DNA of 64,000 nucleotides from an uncultured Clostridia bacterium (GCA_944386725.1 CALXCE010000001.1:106561-170560), one strand, 5' to 3'; counted from the first letter of the stretch, positions 37,401-47,404 are shown. Translations and numbers: made by a program. Notes: generated by a model not told the origin, from the letters alone.

Positions 37401-38915
37401 TTACTTGTTAAATAATTTATTAAATAATCCTTTACTATCTTCTTTATAATTTTTACCTTTGCTTGCTTTTTTTCTGCTTTTTTCTATAATTATATCGATA
37501 CTATCCTCATCATCAAAAATATTCTCTTCTTGTTTTCTTTTTTCTTCTTGAAGTTGTTCTTCTTCATCGTATTGAACCTCTTGATATTCCTCCTCTTCAT
37601 CTTCATCGTAATCTTCATAATTTTCATTATTATATTCGCTTTTGTCTTCATAGTTATCATCATAGTCTTCCTCGTAGTCTTCCTCATACTCGTCTTCATA
37701 GTCTTCTTCGTATTCTTCTTCTATTTCTCCTAGTCTATAATCGGATAAATCTTTCTCAAACTTTTCTGCTATTTCTTTTTGGAATACATTGTATATGTTT
37801 TTTATTCCATCGATTCTCCAATAGTTTGAATTGATTACCGTTCCCATACTAATATTAACGTTATTGACTTCTTCTTCAAAGTTTTTCTCTTTGTCTTCAA
37901 TATTTCGTAAGTAAGTTTTATTATACAATTCTTTATAAGCTTTTTTTGTTGCTTTATTGGTTATTTCTTTTAATAGCAATTCATATAAATTTTTGATTTG
38001 TATCATATCTCGTTCAAAGTTATTGCAAGCTTCTATCATCGTTTTTTTATGAGCTCTTGTGCCACTAATTGCTGTCATTCTTTCATAGTCTAAAAAGCTT
38101 ATGATATATTCTTTTTCCGCTTTTAAAAAAGCTAATTTAGCACTAGTATCTCTTAAAGTCTTTTTGTATTTGTTTAATTTAATAAATTCGCTATCCGCTT
38201 CTGCTAATAATTTTTTCATTTTATCATAAATTAAAATATAACATTCTGCTTCTTTTTCGGCAATATCACTTCTTACTTTTATTGCTTTTTTTAATACATC
38301 TTGATCAAAAGCAACTTTTTCATTCTTTCCATTTTTCACCATGACATCTAGTGCTTCTTGCTTTATTTGTTCTTTCTCAGAAGTTATAAAATCTTTTAAA
38401 TTAACTACATCTTTTACATCAATTTCATTAAATTCTGTATTTATTTTTTTGATATATTCTATATGATTTGCTTCTCCTACTCTTTTTGCCTTTTCACATT
38501 TGTTTCTATCTTTTTGTCTTTGTAAAAAATCGCTTAAATATTGAATAAATTCTTCTCTAATTTTTTTTAACTGTTCATTATTTTTTTCTAATTCACTTTC
38601 TATTTCCTTGAACTTACTATCTAGTACTTTGGCATCTTCACCTAAGTCATTGAATAATTGTACTCTATCATCTTCTAGCTTTCTATTGGCTTTATTGAAT
38701 TTTTCTTGTTGTTGTTGCAATTCTTGTATTTTTTTTGCTGTATTATCAAATTCTTGTATAACTTTTGATACTTTATTTGTCATAATTTGATAATTTTCGA
38801 TTTCATCGATTAACTCATTATAATTTTTACTATTTTGTTTTAAATTAGGTGTTTTGTTAAATCTTAGAATTTTTTCCATATATCTTTCTAAAACAATAGC
38901 ACTTCTTTCATACAT
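37401..38915 (-). CDS. Coiled-coil protein with acidic tyrosine-rich repeats, unknown function
   Basis: 504 residues, no signal peptide or membrane helix. Residues 30-300 are long coiled coils (QEFDNTAKKIQELQQQQEKF). Residues about 405-470 are an extreme acidic repeat of the unit YEEDYED/YEDEYEED. The C-terminus is basic (IIEKSRKKASKGKNYKEDSK) and ends GLFNKLFNK. I know no family for it. The acidic repeat has simple-sequence DNA and could vary in length. It is transcribed alone, with a terminator behind it. Confidence 0.75.
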   Translation of the reverse strand: MYERSAIVLERYMEKILRFNKTPNLKQNSKNYNELIDEIENYQIMTNKVSKVIQEFDNTAKKIQELQQQQEKFNKANRKLEDDRVQLFNDLGEDAKVLDSKFKEIESELEKNNEQLKKIREEFIQYLSDFLQRQKDRNKCEKAKRVGEANHIEYIKKINTEFNEIDVKDVVNLKDFITSEKEQIKQEALDVMVKNGKNEKVAFDQDVLKKAIKVRSDIAEKEAECYILIYDKMKKLLAEADSEFIKLNKYKKTLRDTSAKLAFLKAEKEYIISFLDYERMTAISGTRAHKKTMIEACNNFERDMIQIKNLYELLLKEITNKATKKAYKELYNKTYLRNIEDKEKNFEEEVNNVNISMGTVINSNYWRIDGIKNIYNVFQKEIAEKFEKDLSDYRLGEIEEEYEEDYEDEYEEDYEEDYDDNYEDKSEYNNENYEDYDEDEEEEYQEVQYDEEEQLQEEKRKQEENIFDDEDSIDIIIEKSRKKASKGKNYKEDSKGLFNKLFNK

Positions 38916-38984
38916 TTTGATGCAACCTCCAAATTTCTACATTATTTTTATTATTATATCCAAAAAAAAGCAAAAAGTCTATAC

Positions 38985-40250
38985 CTAAAAAATTTCATTT
39001 TCATGATATTCTTCTGGTTTTAACCCAAGTCTTGTTTTCATATAACTAATCAAGCCAAGAACAGTAATTAATAATAGAATTCCAACCAAAATCATACTAT
39101 TTGCTGTGTTAGTTATTCGTAATAAATAAGAACCTAAAAAGCTAATACTCGCTCTAAATATATTTCTACTTATTGCATTGCCTGCATAAATTTGTGTTAA
39201 TATTTTTTCGTCTGCAAAGTTTCCTAAGTATCTTGTCGATAAAACACCACTCATTCCTTTTACAAAATCAATCGCTATAAAACAAATCGTTATAATTACT
39301 AAACTAATACTATATGAAATATGGATAACTCCTGTTAGTCCTGCTATTAAAATGGAAACTGTTGTTATCCATAAAATAGTGGCTAATGATTTGTTTCGAA
39401 AATGGTTATGAAATTGTATTTGTCTTTTCGATCCGACTGATGAAGCAATTCCTAGAATAGCAGCTATTATAGTTATGATTTCTTCTGATGTTCCAATATC
39501 AACCAATAGGCTAGCTCGATATGTACTCATTAAACAAAAAATTCCCCAAGCAATTCCTCCATATAAAAATAAACTTCTTAGTCTTTGTGATTTTATGATA
39601 AATTTTATCTCTTGTATTAAATCTTTCATATACTTATTAATAGTGGTTTTTTCTTTTTTGTTTTTTTCTTTTTCGATATCACTAAATCCTAATGATATAA
39701 AAGTTGCTAATAATGAAAAGCATAAACTTCCTATTATTGGAATGTAAGGATTAATAACATATAAAAATCCAGAACAAGCAGAAGTAATCGCATTTAACAA
39801 ATAATAATTCTTAAGTCCTTTTCCTTCCAGTTTCGAAAATATTTCTCTTGATTTCTTTGTTTCTGGAATAGAATATTGAATCAAAGCACTGTCTGATATA
39901 TCTTTTAGTGAATAGCATATACTACTGATAAATTGGGCAAAAATTAAAGTTCCTAAATTCTGACAGCACATAATTAATATCACAAATATACTATTAAAAA
40001 TATTAGCCAAAATTATACATTTTCTGGTTCCTATTTGATCAATGATAATACTTGCTGGTATTTGAAAAATAATCATAAATACAGCATAAAATGCCTGACC
40101 TAGTACAATGTCAGAACTACTAATATGTTTTACTTGTGTTAGAAATAAAAATTCAATGGCATAATAAAAAATTAAGTCAGCAGATATTGCCCTATATAAA
40201 GAATATATTTTCATATTTTGTTTTCTTGCTTTCATAATTTCTTTGTTCAT
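38985..40250 (-). CDS. Major facilitator superfamily transporter
   Basis: About 421 residues with 11-12 hydrophobic helices. Helix 1 region YSLYRAISADLIFYYAIEFL, loop 2-3 IIIDQIGTRKCIILANIFNS (MFS-like motif with D-x-x-G-x-R), central loop FSDIEKEKNKKEKTTINKYM. The start at 40250 follows AAAGGAGAAGAATACAA; an upstream start at 40274 overlaps that site. Similar clostridial proteins are predicted exporters; the substrate is unknown. Confidence 0.88.
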   Translation of the reverse strand: MNKEIMKARKQNMKIYSLYRAISADLIFYYAIEFLFLTQVKHISSSDIVLGQAFYAVFMIIFQIPASIIIDQIGTRKCIILANIFNSIFVILIMCCQNLGTLIFAQFISSICYSLKDISDSALIQYSIPETKKSREIFSKLEGKGLKNYYLLNAITSACSGFLYVINPYIPIIGSLCFSLLATFISLGFSDIEKEKNKKEKTTINKYMKDLIQEIKFIIKSQRLRSLFLYGGIAWGIFCLMSTYRASLLVDIGTSEEIITIIAAILGIASSVGSKRQIQFHNHFRNKSLATILWITTVSILIAGLTGVIHISYSISLVIITICFIAIDFVKGMSGVLSTRYLGNFADEKILTQIYAGNAISRNIFRASISFLGSYLLRITNTANSMILVGILLLITVLGLISYMKTRLGLKPEEYHENEIF

Positions 40251-40338
40251 TTGTATTCTTCTCCTTTGTATCATTAACCTAATTTTTTTCTTTTTCTAGT
40301 TTAAATCCTCCATTTTTCATAATTAAAGATGTTTTACA

Positions 40339-41223
40339 TTATAATCTCTCCATAAATTTTATAATTTGCTTAGCTAAAATTTCTTCTTTTCCTGTATAAC
40401 TATGACTAGCCCCATCTATATAATCAATGTCTTTATTTGGATTTGAAATATGATTACTAACGATTGTAACTAATTCTTCTGCGTTTTGTAGAATCATTTC
40501 ATTGTCATTACCCCATCTCATAAATAGAGGTGCTGTTATATTATTTAATTTGCTAAGTTCTGTATCTTTTCCATACTGGGCAAAGTCTATTTCTTGGTTA
40601 TCTCTTGCATATCTTAGAAAGGTCTTAGTACTGATTGGATGAATAAATGCTTCTTTTGGCATGAATTCTAAAAGTTTTCCTTCTCTTTCTTTTTCTTCGG
40701 CTAGTTCTAAATATTGGTCAAATTTATTTCCTAAATAGAATTTTAAAGTAGTAGGAATGTCTATTAAAGAAAGTAATATGACTCCTTTTATGTTTTCTAA
40801 GATATCATCACTTTCTTCGTCTTTTAATTCATTGTAGGTATAGACTATTTTTGTACAACCTAAACTATGTCCTTGCAAGTAGATATTTTGATATCCTAGT
40901 TCTTTTAATTTTAGGATAGCTCCTACTATGTCTTCGTAGCCATCTAAGACGTCTTCATAAGAAGTTCCTCCTAGTTTTTCTTCTTTTTTTCCATCTGTCA
41001 TTTTTTTGATATATTTTACTAATTCACTTCCTCTATTGTTAAAACAAAAATAGTCAATCCCAAATTCATTGGCTTTATTAGCAATTATTTCATCTCTCTT
41101 TTTAAAGCAATTACTACTCATTCCATGTACTGCTAAAATGATGTCTTTTGTCTTTTCTTTGCTTTCATATATTAACCCATTTAAAATAACTCCATCGGTT
41201 GCTAGAAAATTTATTTTTTTCAT
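40339..41223 (-). CDS. Alpha/beta hydrolase
   Basis: About 294 residues. Oxyanion region ILAVHGMSSNCFKKRDEI, nucleophile elbow LQGHSLGCTKIVYTY (Ser in GHSLG), a late Asp in RWGNDNEMILQNAEELV and His in DGASHSYTG complete the triad. Resembles fungal/bacterial DUF1749-type hydrolases, probably an esterase. The start ATG at 41223 lies eight bases after GAGAGGTG. Confidence 0.9.
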   Translation of the reverse strand: MKKINFLATDGVILNGLIYESKEKTKDIILAVHGMSSNCFKKRDEIIANKANEFGIDYFCFNNRGSELVKYIKKMTDGKKEEKLGGTSYEDVLDGYEDIVGAILKLKELGYQNIYLQGHSLGCTKIVYTYNELKDEESDDILENIKGVILLSLIDIPTTLKFYLGNKFDQYLELAEEKEREGKLLEFMPKEAFIHPISTKTFLRYARDNQEIDFAQYGKDTELSKLNNITAPLFMRWGNDNEMILQNAEELVTIVSNHISNPNKDIDYIDGASHSYTGKEEILAKQIIKFMERL

Positions 41224-41299
41224 ATGTATCACCTCTCTTTATTTTACAATTGCATTATACACTTACTTTGCTCAGTTGTCAAAAAGAGTCAAAAAAAAC

Positions 41300-41652
41300 A
41301 GAGTAAATCTGTAAGCCGGGTTCTGTCTTTTAAAATAGTCATTTATCTAGGATATATATTACTATATATCTCAAGCCACGCAAGTTAGAAGGCGCCGAGC
41401 AGGCTTAATCTTCTATTTAGGTGTTGCTTCAGATGGGGTTTACACTGACCCATTATGTCACCATAATGGCGGTGAGCTCTTACTTCGCCTTTTCACCCTT
41501 ACCTTTGATTTCTCAAAGGCGGTTATTTTCTGTTGCACTTTCCTTAAGGTTACCCTCACTAGACGTTATCTAGCATCTTTGCTCTATGAAGCCCGGACTT
41601 TCCTCTCGTAATTCCTTTCGGAGATTTACCAGCGACTATTCAATTTACTCTG
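41300..41652 (-). ncRNA. rnpB: RNase P RNA (A type)
   Basis: Catalytic RNA that removes 5' leaders of pre-tRNAs. Seen on the minus strand: P1 pairing AGAGTAAAT with ATTTACTCT; the universal GAGGAAAGTCCGGGC near the 5' side; AGTGCAACAGAAAATAA; GGGTAAGGGTGAAA-like middle part; and ACAGAACCCGGCTTACAG near the 3' end. A TATAAT box lies at 41659-41664, seven bases before the 5' end. The 3' stem is followed by eight T, which should end the transcript. Confidence 0.96.
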
Positions 41653-41675
41653 TTTTTTATTATAGCATAAATAGT

Positions 41676-41706
41676 AAAAAAAAGAAAGTGTTTTTCTAAA
41701 CACTCT
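41676..41706 (-). terminator. Terminator upstream of rnpB
   Basis: Minus strand AGTGTTT-AGAA-AAACACT followed by TTCTTTTTTTT. Ends the gene at 41727. Confidence 0.8.
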
Positions 41707-41726
41707 CTCCTCTAATATAGATTTTA

Positions 41727-42653
41727 TCATATATGATTAATTTCTTCTAGCAAATTTTTATATTTTATTAAAAATACAGAAGAATCTTGTAAGTTTACAG
41801 CATTTTGTAATTCATTTAGCATAATATATCCTTTACTAATATTATACTGTTTACTGGCCTCTATTTCAGTATTGGTTAATAAGGTTGAATATATGTCAAT
41901 TGCACTTTTTATATCTTTTGATATTTCTTGCCAATTTTGCCCATCCAATTTAGAATATCCTTTAAATATATAATACTTTGTTTCCACTAGAGTCGTATAT
42001 AATTCCTCTTGTCCTGAACTTCTCAAAAATTTTGGTAAATATTCATATACATTTGTTAATTCTACTAATGTTTCTTCTTTTTTCTCGTCTTTTGCAATAC
42101 TTGCCAATTTGTCATATTCAGTATTAAACCCCAAGACATCCTCTTGATTTACATTTAGCTGATATAAATCTAGGGTAATAGAAGGTAAAGAAGTGTATAA
42201 AATTTCTATTTCGCTTTTTACACTGTCCCAATCAATATCGTCTGTATTGGTTAATACACCAATTGCTTTTAATTCAAATTTTTTTTTATCTTGCTCATCT
42301 TCTCCATTTGTTCCTTGACTAGAGCTATCCGAAGAACTTCCTCCACTCGATGAGTTATCTCCTCCTGAGGAAGAATTCCCTCCTGATCCATTTGTAGATG
42401 TATTATCATTACTAGATTGTTCCGTTGTTTCTTTAGAAAATTCACTTGTTACTACACTAAAATTTCTTGACTCTATATGATTCATTGCATTTAATAAACT
42501 CGCTATTTTTGTTTCCATATATTTAATTTCTGAAAACGTCTTTTCTTTTTGATTTTTTTCATTATCTTTGCTTGCGTTTGTATAAATAGTAAGTGACAGC
42601 ACTACCACAATTACAATTAATACAATATATCCAATTCTTTTTATCTTTTTCAA
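41727..42653 (-). CDS. Membrane-anchored protein with Gly/Ser linker, unknown function
   Basis: 308 residues. Residues 1-27 form an anchor (IGYIVLIVIVVVLSLTIYTN). Residues about 75-118 are a low-complexity Gly/Ser/Asn linker (GSGGNSSSGGDNSSSGGSSS). A helical domain with DLYQLNVNQEDVLGFNTEYD and a TPR-like EISKDIKSAIDIYSTLL follows. Probably extracytoplasmic and wall-spanning. No family recognised. Confidence 0.72.
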   Translation of the reverse strand: MKKIKRIGYIVLIVIVVVLSLTIYTNASKDNEKNQKEKTFSEIKYMETKIASLLNAMNHIESRNFSVVTSEFSKETTEQSSNDNTSTNGSGGNSSSGGDNSSSGGSSSDSSSQGTNGEDEQDKKKFELKAIGVLTNTDDIDWDSVKSEIEILYTSLPSITLDLYQLNVNQEDVLGFNTEYDKLASIAKDEKKEETLVELTNVYEYLPKFLRSSGQEELYTTLVETKYYIFKGYSKLDGQNWQEISKDIKSAIDIYSTLLTNTEIEASKQYNISKGYIMLNELQNAVNLQDSSVFLIKYKNLLEEINHI

Positions 42654-42763
42654 ATTCGAAAACCTCCCTAATTTTCTATTTTTTCTAGTATTTGCATTTT
42701 TCTTTTACTTTATTCTATGTATAAATTTTATTCTATTTTTTATACTAATAGAAAGGTGATTTT

Positions 42764-43045
42764 ATGTTAGCAAGTGTTAATTTATATAGTCAAAAAAAGG
42801 GTGAATTAAATCGATTTTTAAGCCGTTTTTATAATACTAATTTTGATATAGAAGATAGTTTAAATTGGGAAAAAAAATATGCTAATCCAATTGAATTAGC
42901 AGAAATTGTTGGTATTTTTATTGATAACTGTGAAGATTATGTTTTAAGCATGTGGATTTGTCTAGATAAAAACGTTTTTGTTCGTGTTACACAAGAAAAT
43001 GCAGATGATATTATTAAATATTTGTATGAACGTTTTCCTTACTGA
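42764..43045 (+). CDS. Small conserved hypothetical protein
   Basis: 93 residues. No signal or membrane segment. Reads LNRFLSRFYNTNFDIEDSLN, LAEIVGIFIDNCEDYVLSMW, CLDKNVFVRVTQENADDIIK. Good ribosome-binding site AAAGGTGATTTT before ATG. Small proteins with this pattern are known from many clostridia, but no function is assigned. One of three plus-strand genes, convergent with dtd. Confidence 0.82.
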   Translation: MLASVNLYSQKKGELNRFLSRFYNTNFDIEDSLNWEKKYANPIELAEIVGIFIDNCEDYVLSMWICLDKNVFVRVTQENADDIIKYLYERFPY

Positions 43046-43062
43046 GTGTCGTATTGGGAATG

Positions 43063-43500
43063 TTATTTTTCTAAAATAATGGTAACTGGTCCATCATTTA
43101 AAAGGCTAACTTTCATATCTGCACCAAATATGCCTTTTTCAACATGAATCCCATTTTTTTCGCATTCTAAACAAAAGTATTCATATAGTTCTTTTGCTTT
43201 TTCTGGTTTAGCTGCTTCTATAAAAGAAGGTCTGTTTCCTGCTGTGCAGTCTGCATATAAAGTAAATTGAGAAACAATCAATAATTCTCCATTTACATCT
43301 TTTAAAGCTAAATTCATTTTATCATTTTCATCTGTAAATACTCGTAATTTACAAAGCTTTTTTACTAAATAATCAACTTCTTCTTTTGTGTCATTATGGG
43401 TAACTCCTAGTAATACTAAAAAACCTTTTCCTATTTTTCCTACTGTTTTTTCCTTAACTTCTACTTGTGCATTTTTTACTCTTTGTACTACTATTTTCAT
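43063..43500 (-). CDS. dtd: D-aminoacyl-tRNA deacylase
   Basis: 145 residues, normal length. [20 protein letters not shown] at the start, [20 protein letters not shown] in the middle (the SQFTL loop) and [11 protein letters not shown] at the end, carrying the Gly-cisPro motif. It frees tRNA from D-amino acids and mischarged glycine. Confidence 0.97.
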   Translation of the reverse strand: MKIVVQRVKNAQVEVKEKTVGKIGKGFLVLLGVTHNDTKEEVDYLVKKLCKLRVFTDENDKMNLALKDVNGELLIVSQFTLYADCTAGNRPSFIEAAKPEKAKELYEYFCLECEKNGIHVEKGIFGADMKVSLLNDGPVTIILEK

Positions 43501-43545
43501 TTTTCCAACTTATGTTAGTGATAAAAATACTAACATATCTCCTCC

Positions 43546-44148
43546 TTAATCTTCGCTTTCTTTTTTCTCTTCTAGATTTACATTAGATTCTATTTCTACT
43601 GTTTTTTCTAAATTGGATTGTTCCTCTTGTCCATCTTCTTGATTATCTTCTGGTTGCTTATTTTCCTTACTTTCTATATCTTGTTGTAAATCATCCATTA
43701 CGATTTGCTTTTCTTCTTCATTATCTTGTTCCACTTGGGTATTTTCTAATTCTTCTAGTACTTCTACTTCTTTTGCTGGCTCATCTGTTTGTTTCGTTCC
43801 ACAATTTGGACAGAACTTATTTTCTTTCTCAATTTCTTTATAGCAGTTTGGACATTGTCTTTTATCTTTTAGTTCTAAACATTCTTTTAATAGATTATCA
43901 ATTTCATCACTTAATACATCTATCTTCGTACATTGTTCCTCTAAATCTTTTTTTATACACAATTCTTCTTCCCTTACGTGCTTTTCATATACTTTTTTAC
44001 CAATTTCTTCATAGATATCATTAATTTGTGTCTTTAATTCTCCTATTTTAAATTTAAGTTTAGTTTCTTTTGCTATTTTACCGGTTTTATCAGCTGTTAT
44101 CTTATACGCTTCTGATGCTTTCTTTCCTAATTTGTCAAAGAATTCCAT
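43546..44148 (-). CDS. Zinc-ribbon protein with coiled coil and acidic tail
   Basis: About 200 residues. Residues 1-90 are helical (KASEAYKITADKTGKIAKET, IGELKTQINDIYEEIGKKVY); a zinc ribbon CPNCYKEIEKENKFCPNCG follows; the last 80 residues are Glu/Gln/Asn-rich. The best start is ATG 44148, about seven bases after GGGAGAG. An upstream start would lie in the MITE. Similar small proteins are common in Firmicutes, function unknown. Confidence 0.8.
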   Translation of the reverse strand: MEFFDKLGKKASEAYKITADKTGKIAKETKLKFKIGELKTQINDIYEEIGKKVYEKHVREEELCIKKDLEEQCTKIDVLSDEIDNLLKECLELKDKRQCPNCYKEIEKENKFCPNCGTKQTDEPAKEVEVLEELENTQVEQDNEEEKQIVMDDLQQDIESKENKQPEDNQEDGQEEQSNLEKTVEIESNVNLEEKKESED

Positions 44149-44168
44149 TTTCATCTCTCCCTTTCTTA

Positions 44169-44332
44169 TGTGCAATTGGGGACGTTTCCTTTTGCACCTT
44201 TTTGTGCAATTAGGGACACATCTCATTATTGGTTTTATTTTATATTGTTATATATTATTTTTTATAGAAATGACGAATGTGCCGTGTAATAACCGTTAGA
44301 ACATCTATGCAAAAGGAAACGTCCCCAATTGC
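44169..44332. repeat. MITE-like element, copy B (internally deleted)
   Basis: 164 bp. The left end GTGCAATTGGGGACGTTTCC through AATTAGGGACACATCTC and the arm with ATGACGAATGTGCCGTGTAA match copy C. The sequence then jumps from AGAACATCT to the right terminal repeat (CAAAAGGAAACGTCCCC), so the other half of the palindrome is lost. It lies between gpsA and the zinc-ribbon gene. Confidence 0.82.
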
Positions 44333-44366
44333 TCTTTTTTCTTATTATTTGATTTTTATGTGATAT

Positions 44367-45350
44367 TTATTCACTTTTTTTATCTCTTGTCATTAATTTT
44401 GTGACTGCTTCTTGTGGTTCTAACTTTTCATAGATTACTTGATAAACCGTTTCCACAATTGGCATATCTATATTATGTATTTTGCATAATTCATAAGCCA
44501 CTTCGATATTGTCTATGCTTTCAATTACCATTCCTACTTCTTTTTTTGTTTCTTCTAATGTTTTTCCTTGACCAATTAATTTTCCAGCCTTTCTATTTCT
44601 ACTGTGTTCGCTAAGACAAGTTACAATTAAATCTCCAAGTCCACTCAAGCCATAAAAGGTTTCCTTTTCTCCTCCTAGTTCTACTCCTAGCCTTGTTATT
44701 TCAGTAAGTCCTCTTGTGATTAAAGCCGCAAAAGTGTTGTCTCCCAGCCCTATTCCTGCTGCTACTCCTGCACAAAATGCAATGATATTTTTTAAGGCTC
44801 CTCCTAATTCTACTCCTTTTACATCTTTTGATGTATAAATTCTCATTTCATCACACATAAAGGTATCTTGTATCATTTTTAAGATATCTTCATGTTTGGA
44901 AGCCACTACTAAAACCGTTGGCATAGCGATGGAAACTTCTTCAGCATGACTTGGTCCTGATAAAACTCCTACTTTTGCTGTTGGTAACTCCTCTAAAATA
45001 ACTTCGTCCAGTGTTTTTAAGCTTTCTTTTTCAAATCCTTTCGAACAAATGATGATTGGTTTATTTTCAACATATTGTTTGTATTGTTTGAAAGTTTCTC
45101 TTGTGAATTTAGATGGTGTTACGTGTAAAATAAATTCTGCTCCTTGTATTACTTCTTCTAATTCATTGGAGCATGTTATGTTTTCATGTATCACTAATCC
45201 TGGCAAAAATTTGCATTTTCTTTCTTCATTGATTAGTCTTTTCTCTTCTTGATCAAAAGACCATATTTTAATTTCGTTTCTACCTCTTGCTAAGTGAGTA
45301 GCTAATGCTACTCCCCAACTCCCACTTCCAATAATAGATATTTTACTCAT
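44367..45350 (-). CDS. gpsA: Glycerol-3-phosphate dehydrogenase (NAD(P)+)
   Basis: 327 residues. Rossmann motif ISIIGSGSWGVALATHLARG; catalytic lysine region GVELGGALKNIIAFCAGVAA; NTFAALITRGLTEITRLG. Makes sn-glycerol 3-phosphate for phospholipids. Follows plsY in the order der-plsY-gpsA common in Firmicutes. Confidence 0.97.
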   Translation of the reverse strand: MSKISIIGSGSWGVALATHLARGRNEIKIWSFDQEEKRLINEERKCKFLPGLVIHENITCSNELEEVIQGAEFILHVTPSKFTRETFKQYKQYVENKPIIICSKGFEKESLKTLDEVILEELPTAKVGVLSGPSHAEEVSIAMPTVLVVASKHEDILKMIQDTFMCDEMRIYTSKDVKGVELGGALKNIIAFCAGVAAGIGLGDNTFAALITRGLTEITRLGVELGGEKETFYGLSGLGDLIVTCLSEHSRNRKAGKLIGQGKTLEETKKEVGMVIESIDNIEVAYELCKIHNIDMPIVETVYQVIYEKLEPQEAVTKLMTRDKKSE

Positions 45351-45369
45351 TTGTTTTATCTCCTATCTT

Positions 45370-46011
45370 TTACTTTTTAAAACTTATTTTATTTTCTGTT
45401 CCATTTAATAATCTTTTTATATTGCTTCTATGATTATATAAAACAATCACTGCTAAAATGATACTATATATCAAATAAGTAGTTCCGCTTTTTCCATCTG
45501 TTAATACAGTATAGCTGTCATTAATAAACAATGTTAGTACTGGAAATAATATGGCCGCTCCACAAGAACCTAATGATACCATTTTTGTTAATAACATTAA
45601 TACCAAAGCAAATACCAGACAGATTAGTCCAATTTTCCAATTACTCATTAATAGAATTCCTAAAGATGTCGCTACTCCTTTTCCACCTTTAAATCCAAAG
45701 AATATCGGAAAAGTATGTCCTATTACAACCGCAATTCCAGCAATTTGAAGTAATAGCTCTTTGTTAGCTCCTTCTATAATATTACCAACTATTATAGAAA
45801 TAATTATAGCTACTACTCCTTTTAGGATATCACATATTAAAGTTAAAACTGCTGCTTTTTTTCCTACAGTACGCAATACGTTAGTACTTCCTGCGTTTCC
45901 GCTTCCTTTTTCTCTTACATCAAATCCTGCCACTTTTTTACTAATGATTACAGAAAAATTTATACTTCCTATGCAATAAGCAATGATTGCTATAATAATG
46001 CATTCTACCAT
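45370..46011 (-). CDS. plsY: PlsY, acyl-phosphate:glycerol-3-phosphate acyltransferase
   Basis: 213 residues, several membrane helices. Active-site loops RGSGNAGSTN-type motif (GSGNAGSTNVLRTVGKKAA) and FGFKGGKGVATSLG, with a third VSLGSCGAA. First acyltransfer step of phospholipid synthesis, using acyl-phosphate. It sits between der and gpsA with gaps of 17-20 bases. Confidence 0.96.
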   Translation of the reverse strand: MVECIIIAIIAYCIGSINFSVIISKKVAGFDVREKGSGNAGSTNVLRTVGKKAAVLTLICDILKGVVAIIISIIVGNIIEGANKELLLQIAGIAVVIGHTFPIFFGFKGGKGVATSLGILLMSNWKIGLICLVFALVLMLLTKMVSLGSCGAAILFPVLTLFINDSYTVLTDGKSGTTYLIYSIILAVIVLYNHRSNIKRLLNGTENKISFKK

Positions 46012-46027
46012 TTCTTATCTCCTCCTT

Positions 46028-47354
46028 TTAAACATCTTTTTCATTTTTTTCTCTTACCATAATTCTAACTGGCGTCCCTTCTAATCCGAATTCTTTTCTA
46101 ATTTGGTTTACCAAATATCTTTCATAAGAAAAATGAAATAATTCTTTATTATTGACAAATATAACGAATGTTGGTGGTTTGGTTGAAGCTTGTGTACCAT
46201 AATAGATTTTCAGTCTTTTTCCTTTGTCTGTTGGTGGCTGTACAATAGCAATTGCTTCATTGATTACTTGGTTTAGAACAGAAGTAGATATTCTCATCGA
46301 ATTTTGCTTAGCTACATGATTAATTAAATCAAATAATTTATTCACTCTTTGCCCTGTTTTTGCTGATACAAATATCATAGGTGCATAAGATAAATATTTT
46401 AATTTATCATATACTTCTTTTTTGTATTTTTCTAGTGTTCCTGTTTCTTTTTCCATGGCATCCCATTTATTTACTACGATGATAACACCTTTTCCTGCTT
46501 CATGTGCCTCTCCTGCTATTTTGGTGTCTTGATCTGTTACACCTTGGGTAGCATCTATCATCATTAAACAAACATCTGCTCTTTCAATAGCTAATAGCGT
46601 TCTCATAATGCTAAATTTTTCGATAGATTCTTTTACTTTGCTTTTTTTTCGAATTCCTGCTGTATCAATTAATACATATTTCCCTTTTTCATTTTCAAAT
46701 TCCGTATCAATGGCATCACGTGTTGTTCCTGCTATATCACTTACAATAGCTCTATTTTCTCCTAAGATTTTATTAATTAAAGAAGATTTTCCTACATTTG
46801 GTTTTCCAATCACTGCTACTTTAATTGTATTTTCTTCTTCTTCCTTTTCTGTTTTTGGTGGAAAATTTTCATATATTTTATCTAGGACATCTCCGATTCC
46901 AATAGCATTGGTACTAGATATTGGATATGGTTCTCCAATTCCTAAATTATAAAATTCATAAGCTTCTTGTTTGTCTTTTTCAAAATTATCTGCTTTATTG
47001 CATACTAAAACAATTGGCTTCCCAGATTTTTTAAGCATTAATGCTATTTCTCTATCAGCCGCTGTTACTCCTTGTCTAATATCGGTTAAAAATAAAATCA
47101 CATCAGCCATTGCTACTGCTAAATTTGCTTGTTCTCTCATTTGAGATAAAATAATATCCTCTGAATCAGGCTCAATGCCTCCTGTATCAATTAATGTAAA
47201 ATCTCTTCCTCTCCAATTCGTTTCTGCATAGACTCTATCTCTCGTTACACCTGGTGTATCTTGTACAATTGATATTCTACTACCTGCTAGATAATTGAAA
47301 AAGGTGGATTTCCCTACATTTGGTTTTCCGAATGATGGCTACAATTGGTTTCAT
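46028..47354 (-). CDS. der: Der (EngA), double-domain ribosome-assembly GTPase, with +1 frameshift at codon 9
   Basis: About 441 residues, normal for Der. The true start at 47354 encodes MKPIVAII; an extra C then precedes GGA AAA CCA AAT, giving GKPNVGKSTFFN, the first P-loop. The second GTPase domain has GKPNVGKSSLINKILGENRA and DIAGTTRDAIDTEF, and NKWD. A KH-like C-terminal domain ends YLVNQIRKEFGLEGTPVRIM. Without the shift, translation could only start at an internal Met and would lose the whole G1 motif and switch I of domain 1. Der is essential in bacteria tested. Confidence 0.94.
47327..47330 (-). other. +1 frameshift site, ATT-C-GGA in the first P-loop (der)
   Basis: GCC ATC ATT C GGA AAA CCA. 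The C opposite G47330 must be skipped to make the first glycine of GKPNVGKS. Same heptamer ATTCGGA as in spoIIIAA, natB-like and mnmA. Confidence 0.85.
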
Positions 47355-47404
47355 TTGGTTAGCTTTTCCTTTCTTTTTTGATAGGTATAGTATATCATAT
47401 TGAG

